Assembly (NCBI GenBank): GCA_015680685.1
Contig: MNCI01013737.1
Coordinates: forward strand, 181,797 to 245,796
Source of the DNA: Gnetum montanum
Taxonomy: Eukaryota > Streptophyta > Gnetopsida > Gnetales > Gnetaceae
DNA length: 64,000 bases
Direction: 5' to 3'
Shown here piece by piece: positions 56,121 to 64,000 of the stretch. The notes under the pieces were generated by a model, which ran no database searches, had not been told where the DNA came from, and was given only the letters and a program-made list of their open reading frames with translations. How positions within the stretch are numbered: the stretch's first letter is position 1; every line of letters begins with the position of its first letter. Made by a program: the position numbers and the translations under genes.

Positions 56121-59100
56121 CTAATAAACATCTGAGAAGGAAGGGTCATCCCCTTTAGACCCGCTGGCATCATGGGCCCCTGCTCCACTGGGGCCAGCTT
56201 CTTAGACATCATCATCGCCTTGATCCTGAAAATGCAAAAGAAACAATTAAAATAAAGATAAAAGAAAAAACCTTCAAACATTATTTAGTGAAAGAATTTC
56301 ATGATAGCAAAATGCTTACCGTAGGTGATCCCCCTAAACCGAATTCCAGCCAGTGAAGGATTTCCTCTTCTAAGACACTGGTCCAATTGATCCCATCAAG
56401 GCCTAGATCGACATTTGCCAAGGCCTTCGCCTTGTTAATAGCAGACCAGGTAGGATTCTTTAAAGGAAATTCACCCACAAAAACCTCCCCAGAAGCGGTT
56501 GTAATTACCCTTGTAGGCGATTCCATCTCAACAGTTGTATTTTGAGCAAAGGTATCAAATGCAGAGCACAGACCCAGACCCTCCACAAACATTTCAAGTT
56601 GACGCTTTTCAATGGATACTTCTTTCAACAATTTCTTATAATGATGCTTGGGGTTCTTTTCATCCTGACCCCATTTGCATACTTTGGAAGCGAAAGCCTT
56701 CCAATCTTGGCACTTGAGGTTCAATAAATCTACCTGGGCCTTGCGCTCTGCTAGTTTTTGGGTTAGTGATGCATGGCGATTGAGTAGGTTCCAGTATCTA
56801 GTATACGTGACCTCGGAAGTCCGTCAAGAGTGATCACCACTTAGTTTAGTAGAGGCGAACTCATACCGAGCTTTGAGATCATCACGCTCAATTAACAACT
56901 CAGAAACTTCTCTCTCCTTTGCTTGAACTTGCAACCACAATTGTTCGATGGAATGCCTACAAGTCCAAAGCGATTTGGCGTTGTGTACAAGACCTTCCGC
57001 CACCTCATCATAAACTGGCCTTGGTATTTGCTCGACTTCTGGGGGTAGTGTGGGCAAAGTCTTGATGCTGACTGTCTCAGATGGATCCCACCTTAGTTTG
57101 GCACCTACGCACATGAAAAGAACAAATGCTAAAATCACAAAAATGAGGTGTGAAACTCTAAAGCTGTAAAAAATCTTGAAACATTTGTACCTATCTCAAG
57201 GTGGGCTTCTTGAATACGTTCAACAACCTCCTCAGCAATACCAGCCACAAAATCCATTTTACTTGGCATTTCAGTCCAAGTAAATGATCCACGAGTACGA
57301 GACAGACTAACCTCCGTGGTCCTTTCAGGGGAAGCCATTTTCATAGGCACGTCCAGCCGCATCATTCTGGTTTCACTACCTTCATCTGGAAGGGATGAAA
57401 ACACAAAAGTAAAACACCATGGAAATAATGACTCACAGGGCAACACAATAAAATAAAGGAAATATACCATGTTCTCTGTCCCCTTCTGGGTTTGGGGGTT
57501 TGCCTAAGTCTAGTCTTCCCTTAAGGAAGCTGCTGAACATTTTATTAACATCACTCTAATCATCTACCAGTTCAGTCTCTATGGTGTCTTCCCCCAGCTC
57601 TTCCGTCCCTCCCACCTGATCTTTGCTCACATCTTCCTCCTCAATCATTAATTCTGTTGTAGCTTCCTCCTCTTCAATGATAGTCTCTAATTCCTGCCTC
57701 CTCACTTCTCAAGTCAAGTCTAAAGGCATCAGTGGCATGTGAGCGGTCAAAATAAAAATTATGAATAAGATGAAAAGGACAATGCAATAAGTGCATCAAG
57801 TCTAATTACCTTAGATAGGCATCTTGAACCATATGCATTTCACCCGTGGCTCTTCTACATCTGAGGTCACCTCCTTCGAGCGTTCACACTTCAAGAGCTT
57901 TGACTTGGCTTTCCCAATTGTCTCATTAATGACACGTTCAGCTCTCTTAGCAGTATAAGGCATGTCTTCTGGTTCCAACCCTACACTGTCACGTGTGTGG
58001 ATTGAGGTACCAGATTATCCTCCCATCGTGATAGACACTAACTCATCAATCCCCTCAGGAGTGTCTTGGGACTCAGCTATCTCAAATAAATGGTTGACCC
58101 ATGGACGAGACAACTGAGTACGATCCCATCAGACATATTTATTGTCTGCACGAACCACTAGAAACTCGACCAAACGATGAAGATAATTGGAAAAGAATGC
58201 AAATGTAAAGTGGGACTGTGCCTCAACATTTGAGCACAATTGCACTATCTCCTTATGAAGGCCCAACAACAAAAATTGGGCCCAGTTATAATGCATCCTG
58301 GTTTCTAAGATGGTTCGCATAATACGCACAGCTTCAACACCAAGACTCCGCACTTGGGAAAGGGATTTAGGGAATACTCGTGCCCTAAACAGGGGATATA
58401 ATTCATTAACTTCCTCAACCTTTGACTTCCCCTGCATATGGAATCCCTTAGCACACTTGGTAATGCCCAACTAGTCCTCCAGCTCACGTACCATATGAAG
58501 CTCTTTCTGAGCCCTGTCCAAAACTACATCTACGCCATCTGTCAGTATACCAAACAGGTTCGAAAAGAATTCAGCTGATAGATGGAAGATTATCTTAACA
58601 CCCTTAATTCGAGTGTTGTAGTAAGAGACGAATTTTTCAAATGAATCAACAATCCTGATCATTTCAGCTATCGACACATCAGGGCTAGGGGTTGTAAAGA
58701 GCTCCATAAGACCAGCATCATCTAAACAACGGATGATGGACAATGGGGCATGGGTACACAACCATTTCTGTGCCTTACTGATCTCTCCAAACTTCATCGA
58801 GAGGGTACTCTCAGTTCATCCTATTGTGACAGGGTCTCCGTCGAGAGGGACATCAACTGTACATGCGATTCGAAACCATCACATCAGTATAACCCCAGGC
58901 AATTGAACAGACACATTAACACATCTAGAAAATATTATCACTTACCTTCAGTAGTGGACTTAGAGGTGCTACCCAAGTTAGAGTCTCGAGGAAAAATTGG
59001 TCCCTTATGTGACCAATCTCCATGCAACCACCCATGAGCTGTGCATTGTGCGAATACTCTAGAAAATCGTTTATGAAAATGGACAATATCACCCTTGGTT

Positions 59101-60921
59101 TGAGCTAACACAACTCCGCGAAGGGTGGGACCCATCATAAAAGTCTCTAGAGTAGTATGAGCCAGGACAAGCCCATCATCATTAACGCATGTGCCATCTT
59201 GGGTAACTTGGGGCCTACAAAAGAACAGTTGTCAAAATAGAAGTAAACGCCAAACGATAAAAACCAAGCACGATAAGCTAAAAAAAATCCTACCTCTCTA
59301 CCCAGTACACTGTGCCAGGAGGGTTCTGGAATAGCATGTGCACATGCATAGCTAAAAGCAAAGTGTTGTTAAGATAATCACATCCGCGGGGCAATAGTTC
59401 CCACACGCGCGCTAACAGGCGAGTAGATCTGGGCCCACCGGAGGGACCGTCCTCGATCACAAGCAGCCCTTTGTCAATATCTTCCATGAAGACCATGACG
59501 CCCTCCGAAGCTCCTGGCAACATAGCCTCAAGCACGCTTCGTGCCACTTGTTCGCTCAGATGTGACCAGGCAACCACCTTAAATCTGTCCAGGATGAAGG
59601 TGAGGAATTCACATGCCCCTTCCCTGAACTAGACCCCATTGTTATCAACGGTCAGATCAGGGGTAGGTTCATCGGCCTCAAGGGGCCCAAACCATGCCAA
59701 TAGTCCAACTAGCTCAACTACCAGGAGAAAAGGTTCAGTGTCCCTGCAAGTAACTAGAATGCCACGATAAATTAGCCATACATTGAAATGAGATGAAAAA
59801 CAAAATTCCACATTGTAGGCCGACACTTAGAAAAATTACCAACTGTTTATGCTCGGTGTATACGCTACCTAACTCAATGTATACACTATCAAAAAACTGT
59901 TTACAATTGGCATATACGCTACATAACTCAGCGTATACGCTGTCAAAAACTATTTACGATTGGCGTATACATTTCCTAACTCAGTGTTTACACTGTCAAA
60001 AAACTATTTACGCTTGGCGTACACACTACCACCAAACTGTTTGCGTTTGTTCGCACCTAGCGTATATGCTCTGAATATAGTTTACGCTGTGAATATAGTT
60101 TACTCTATGAAAACCATTTACACTATGAAAATAGGTCTACGCTATACGTCGCTTGAAAAGAACAAACTGTTTACGATCAGCGTATATGCTATGAAAATCA
60201 TCAGCGTATATGCCATGAAAAATTACCAGCATATACGCTGTGAAAATAGTTTATGTTATACGCTATGTAAACAGTTTACGCTGAACACTATGCAAATGGT
60301 TTTTGCTGTACGCTGTGAAAATAGTTTATGCTATACACTATGAAAATAGGTCTACACAATACCCTACCTAAAAAGAATAAACTATTTACATTCAGTGTAT
60401 ACGCTGTGAAAAGAATTGGCGTATATGCTGTGGAAACCACCAGCGTATACGCTGTGAAAACAGTCAACGTACATGCTATGAAAATCACCTACGCTTCATA
60501 CTGATAAAATCATCTATGCTTCATACTGATAAAATCATCTACGCTTCATACTGATAAAATCGTTTACGCTTTGTACTAGCAAAAAATTTTATGCTATATA
60601 CAGTCAAAACTGTCTACGTTGTACGCTGCGAACCTATGCTCAGCGTACAGGCCCTGTACGCTAACTGTCTATGCCAGGCGTATATGCCAAAACCCTCTAC
60701 GCTACCGAGACTGTCTACGCTACGAAAACCGTATACACCAAATAACATGTACAGATGAAAATAACTAATAGAATCAGGATTAGAGCCTACCTGTGTGACG
60801 ATCTCGTCCATGATGGAACCCTTGGCCTAGGCAGACACTGTAACATGACGTCGCTTTCCTCCGCAAAAGTCAGGTCAGGCCCCTTCCTCCCTTGGCCCTC
60901 TACCTCCTTGCCCTTGCCCAT
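56121..60921 (-). pseudogene. E6 antisense gene: eight exons, about 1,077 residues
   Basis: Minus strand. Exons: 60921-60791, 59743-59294, 59214-58946, 58856-57810, 57719-57468, 57385-57191, 57104-56320, 56225-56121. Every intron is GT/AG, phases join without a frameshift, and lengths total 3,234 bp. Introns 2-7 are 79-94 bp; intron 1 is 1,047 bp and filled with TACGCT repeats. About ten stops remain (one each in exons 2, 7 and 8, five in exon 4, two in exon 5). Residues about 48-260 resemble an FCP1/NIF phosphatase fold: LLVVELVGLL, FREGACEFLTF, VVAWSHLSEQ, YLNNTLLL, FQNPPGT; the usual catalytic acids are missing. Exon 4 has HYNWAQFLLLGLHKEI near residue 472. Exon 5 is acidic. Exon 7 has a probable coiled coil and KVCKWGQDEKNPKHHYK. 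The tail ends DVY-stop. Homologues are in E2, E3 and E5. Function unknown. Confidence 0.85.
59838..60735. repeat. TACGCT/AGCGTA motif arrays in antisense intron 1
   Basis: A 54-bp unit present about four times (59838-60015) holds TTTACGATTGGCGTATACGC and AACTCAGCGTATACGCTGTC. Then come many 25-40 bp segments with AGCGTATACGCTGTGAAAA. Then there are four 25-bp units starting at 60489, CTACGCTTCATACTGATAAA. Dozens of TACGCT or TATACGCT words occur, many as palindromes. Confidence 0.88.
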
Positions 60922-60984
60922 TCCGGTATCCTTTACACTGCAACTGATAGGGTTTAAGCTAAAGTCTAAGGCTGCAGGCCAGGC

Positions 60985-61160
60985 TGAATCCTCTACGCCG
61001 AGTTGGAGTCTCTACGCTCACGCTGAGTCTGAGCCTCTATGCTCACGCTGAGTTGGGACCTCTATGCTGATGCTTGGACCACTACGCTCTACGTTTACAC
61101 TGGGGTTTAGTGGTTTATGCTTACGCTAAAGGTTTATGCTTACGCTAAAGGATTTACGCT
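60985..61160 (-). other. E6 antisense 5' UTR with TACGCT words
   Basis: Between the antisense TATA box and the exon 1 ATG, with about ten forms of CTACGCTCACGCTGAG and TTTATGCTTACGCTAAAGG. This is the inferred 5' UTR of the antisense transcript. Confidence 0.55.
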
Positions 61161-61213
61161 CATGCTTGCTTTTCTCTTCAAGTTCACGGTGGTCACAACT
61201 GATGCCCCTGTGC

Positions 61214-61222
61214 TATATATAG
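61214..61222 (-). promoter_or_regulatory. TATA box of the E6 antisense gene
   Basis: TATATATAG on the minus strand, about 290 bp upstream of the exon 1 ATG. A CCG/CCA-rich run and a long T/C tract lie upstream of it. It is a candidate dedicated promoter; no transcript data. Confidence 0.55.
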
Positions 61223-61459
61223 CGCTCCTGCTGCCACCGCCACTGCCGCCGCCACCTTGCATTTTATTTCTTTTTTCTTTTTTCTTCTTTTGTTATTCAT
61301 TTTAATGAAAATAGTTCAAAATATCAAAAAAAAATATAATAATATATAAGATAAAATGAACACTACCCCATGCTGATTCCCTCGTAAACCAACTTCAGAG
61401 GATCACACTAGACATTTTGGCACAAAATCTCCTATGTAAATTTTACGCTCCCTACTACC

Positions 61460-61632
61460 CGATATGGCCTTAAACTGCCATCATGGCCTGGTAAGGCCTT
61501 AAACTACCACATACAAACCCCCTTCGGCCCAGTATGGCCTTAAATTGCCATGATGGCCTGGTAAGGCCTTAAACTACCACCTACATCCCACTCATGGCCC
61601 GGTAAGGCCTTAAACTGCCATGTGTCCTGGTG
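61460..61632 (+). repeat. E6 GGCC/TTAAACTA repeats, second cluster
   Basis: Six units in the form TGGCCTGGTAAGGCCTTAAA then CTRCCA, between the antisense promoter and pol. Together with 55499-55763 they bracket the antisense gene. Confidence 0.85.
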
Positions 61633-61730
61633 CGATGATAAACCACCATCATACATGTACACATGACTTACACTATCAGAAAACATGGAACAATACCTAT
61701 TAGCTCAATCTGCTCTCTGTTTATTGGCAG

Positions 61731-64000
61731 GAGCAAGCCCGATGGATTGTCAGCGTTTATCCACATCATTAATCATCGATGGGCCGTACGGAAAGATCGT
61801 GAGGGACATCGACATAAATCTCATCCACTTAAGTTCATCAACAGACGATGCAGTCATAGCCTCAACACAACAAATGCTAGATAACTACAAAGGTATGACA
61901 AAGCCCCTTGACATAGAAGCTGAAAGCATCACCGAAGACCCATTGACTGAAACCCTCGTCGCCTTGCCTGCTGGAGAAATTAAAATATTAAAATTAAGTA
62001 CATTACTGCAACCTCGACTGGCCAAAGACATAGAGGATGTGCTTAGGGACAACATAAAAGCATTTTCTTGGTCTTACACAGACATGCCTGGGTTAGATCC
62101 TCGAATCGTCCAGCACAACATCATCCTGGACCCAAAACTGAGGCCCGTAAAATAAAAGGCACGAAAGGTAAAACCTGAGGTAGCATTGGTAGTTCGCAAT
62201 GAGATCACCAAACTTTATCAGGTAGGTTTCATTCGGGCTATCGATTACGCCGATTGGGTATCCAACATGGTCATTGTCCTGAAAAGGAACGGAAGCATTC
62301 ATTTATGCATTGACTTCTGAGATCTAAATGTTGCAATCATAAAAGATGATTTTCCCCTACCTAGCATCGATCGACTTGTTGACTCGACCACTAGGCATGC
62401 CCTGTTATCTTTTATGGATGGCTTCTTGGGGTATAACCAAATACGCATTAACCTAGAGCATCAACTCCAGACTACCTTTATGATGCCATGGGGAACCATT
62501 TGTTACACAATGATGCCCTTCAGCCTCAAGAACTCTAGGGCCACATATCAAAGGACGATGGCATTCATTTTTAGCGATTACATGCTACACTCGCTCGATG
62601 ACTATGTCGATGATATCGTGGTTAAATCGAAGACATCAGAACAACATGTACAAGATCTTGACCTAGTACTAAAGCGTTGTTTAAAATATGAGCTGACTTA
62701 ACCTAAAGAAATGTGTCTTCAGAGTTAAAATAGGAAAAATGCTTGGATTCATAGCCTCGGAAGTAGGGATACGAGTAGACCCTGATAAAGTTAAGGCCAT
62801 AACAAAATTAAAACCACCTAGCAACCTTACTGAACTTTGAGGTCTACAAGGTAGATTACAGTTCATCAGACATTTCATAGAAAAACTAACGGACAAATTA
62901 AAACCTATGAACCACTTGCTACGCAAGAACATCCATTTTGAATGGACTCCACAGTGTCAGGAAGCATTTGATAATATTAAAACAGCACTTGTCCGACTAC
63001 CCACGGCTTATCCACCTCAAAATGATAAACCATTTTACATCTACCTTGCCACTTCAGATTCGTCAATCGTGTCCATGCTTTGCCAGAAACAAGATGATGG
63101 AACCGAAGTCTCTGTTTATTACCTAAGCCATGCATTAGTTGCCCATGAAAAGAAGTATAACGAGGTGGAGAGGTCATGTTTAGCCCTAGTCTTTTCCCTA
63201 AAGAAATGATGACATTACCTCTTCCATAACCAAGTTAACATAATCTGCAAGGATAATGTACTCAGAGCCATCACAGGAAACATTTACGAGACAAGTAGAA
63301 TAGCCCATTGGAAAGCCATGATAGCTGAGTTTGACCTACGCTACATAGCGCAACCATCAGTTAAGGGTCAAGCCATAGCAAATCAAATGACAGCATCACC
63401 AACACACGATCAAGCAACGATAGAGCCAGAATTCCCCGATGAAAATGTAAGTGCAATAGACATAGTACCCAATGACTATGATGCTATTTTGAACTTTAAT
63501 GGAGCATCCACCTCTCGAGGAGGAAGTGTTGCCGCCATTATCACCTATCCCTCGAGGGAGATCTAACCCTTTTCTTATCATTTCAACTTTGACTGTACCA
63601 ACAATATAGCAGAGTATGAAGGTCTCCTCAGAGGTCTGATAGTAGCACTAGCTTTAGACATCACACAACTTATGGTAAGGGGCGAGTCACAACTAGTTTT
63701 AAACCAAGTCACAGACATTTATACATGCAAAGCGCCACATTTACAACCATACTGTGACTTAGCGAAACATTTAATGAAACGATTCAAAAACATGGATGTG
63801 CAACATGTCTCAAGAAACAGTAATACCATCACAGATGCACTAGCCACATTAGCATTAAACATATCCCCTGACATGTTCCATACGTTGCCAAGCTCCACAA
63901 TTCAGCAGTGCTGAAACCAAAACCTTCTATGAAAGTCTGGGGATCAAAAACTCATTTTCACCCCCTTACTACCCTCAGAGCAATGGGCAAGCAGAGGCCA
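61731..64000 (+). pseudogene. E6 pol: RT, RNase H, aRNH, truncated integrase, continues
   Basis: Follows a good acceptor-like TTTATTGGCAG ending at 61730; an open frame runs to 62155. Connector: IIDGPYGKIVRDIDIN. RT: EITKLYQVGFIRAIDYADW, FMMPWGTICYTMMPF, YVDD at 62603-62614. RNase H: PFYIYLATSDSSIVSML, YYLSHALVAHEKKYNEVE. aRNH (63483-63900): LNFNGASTSRGGSVAAIITY, AEYEGLLRGLIVALAL, DVQHVSRNSNTITDALATL. At about 63910 it jumps to the end of the integrase core, TKTFYESLGIKNSFSPPYYP and NGQAEA, skipping the zinc finger and two catalytic Asp. Stops near 62154, 62320, 62700, 62840, 63209 and 63566. Confidence 0.87.
63900..63925 (+). other. Internal deletion junction in E6 integrase
   Basis: In E5 the end of aRNH and the SLGIK-type segment of integrase are about 0.7 kb apart; here they are adjacent. 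The exact join cannot be placed to the base. Confidence 0.7.

Larger units (their letters stand above)
49394..64000 (+). mobile_element. E6: Tat-like retrotransposon, youngest-looking layer, runs off the window
   Basis: Inserted at the end of the E4 protease after GCACT. It contains 5' LTR, PBS, leader, gag, protease, short repeats, the most intact antisense gene, a second short-repeat cluster and pol up to integrase. It is a separate subfamily: shorter LTR, no fourfold leader and TACGCT-based repeats instead of GCTACGCTAC. Its 3' LTR lies outside. Confidence 0.9.

Noticed and set aside
56121-60921. A host gene into which the element inserted
   Set aside because: The same gene occurs at the same place in E2, E3 and E5, so it is carried by the family.
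61117-61305. 62-codon frame with a poly-Pro stretch on the plus strand
   Set aside because: It covers the CCG/CCA and T/C-rich tract upstream of the antisense promoter; no homologue in other copies.

Overview
This is a plant-type repetitive window with no recognisable host gene. Essentially all 64 kb belongs to six copies (called E1 to E6 here) of one family of very long Ty3/gypsy LTR retrotransposons, about 19 kb when complete. LTRs start TGAAACAC and end in GCTACA-like sequence. A primer-binding site close to TGGTGCTAGAAGGAGGGCC lies a few bases inside the 5' LTR. Gag resembles the plant Tat/Ogre type. Pol carries RT, RNase H, a second archaeal-type RNase H (aRNH) and integrase, which is diagnostic of the Tat lineage. 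The host is probably a seed plant with a large genome: introns are short (79-94 bp), nesting is deep, and decay is rich in nonsense changes consistent with C-to-T mutation. The species cannot be named from this sequence.

Layout. E1 (1-5084, +) is cut by E2 (5085-15331, +). E2 is cut in its aRNH by E3 (15332-24462, +). E3 is cut in an antisense exon by E4 (24463-27284 and 46218-49393, +). E4 is cut in gag by E5 (27285-46217, minus strand, the only element with both LTRs in view) and at the end of its protease by E6 (49394 to beyond 64000, +). The 3' remainders of E6, E4, E3, E2 and E1 should follow beyond the window in that order.

Each element reads LTR - PBS - leader - gag - protease - GGCC/TTAAACTA short repeats - a large gene on the OPPOSITE strand - pol - 3' UTR - LTR. 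The antisense gene is the main discovery. In E6 it resolves into eight exons (56121-60921, minus strand) with GT/AG introns. Intron phases match all along it, and the model totals 1,078 codons with about ten nonsense codons and no frameshift. Homologous exons occur in E2, E3 and E5, so the gene belongs to the family rather than being a chance insertion. Its N-terminal part resembles an FCP1/NIF-type HAD phosphatase that has lost catalytic acids, followed by a region I do not recognise, an acidic linker, a probable coiled coil and an acidic tail. Because it is antisense to the genomic RNA, its introns can survive retrotransposition.

Regulatory-looking sequence surrounds this gene. It has its own TATA-like boxes in E2, E5 and E6. 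GGCC/TTAAACTA repeats lie between gag-pro and its 3' end, and in E2 and E6 also beyond its promoter. In E6, TACGCT/AGCGTA motifs are multiplied in the LTR, the leader, antisense intron 1 and the antisense 5' UTR. All coding regions seen are decayed; annotations of gag, pro and pol are pseudogenes. Boundaries come from reading and hand alignment between copies and may be off by a few bases.
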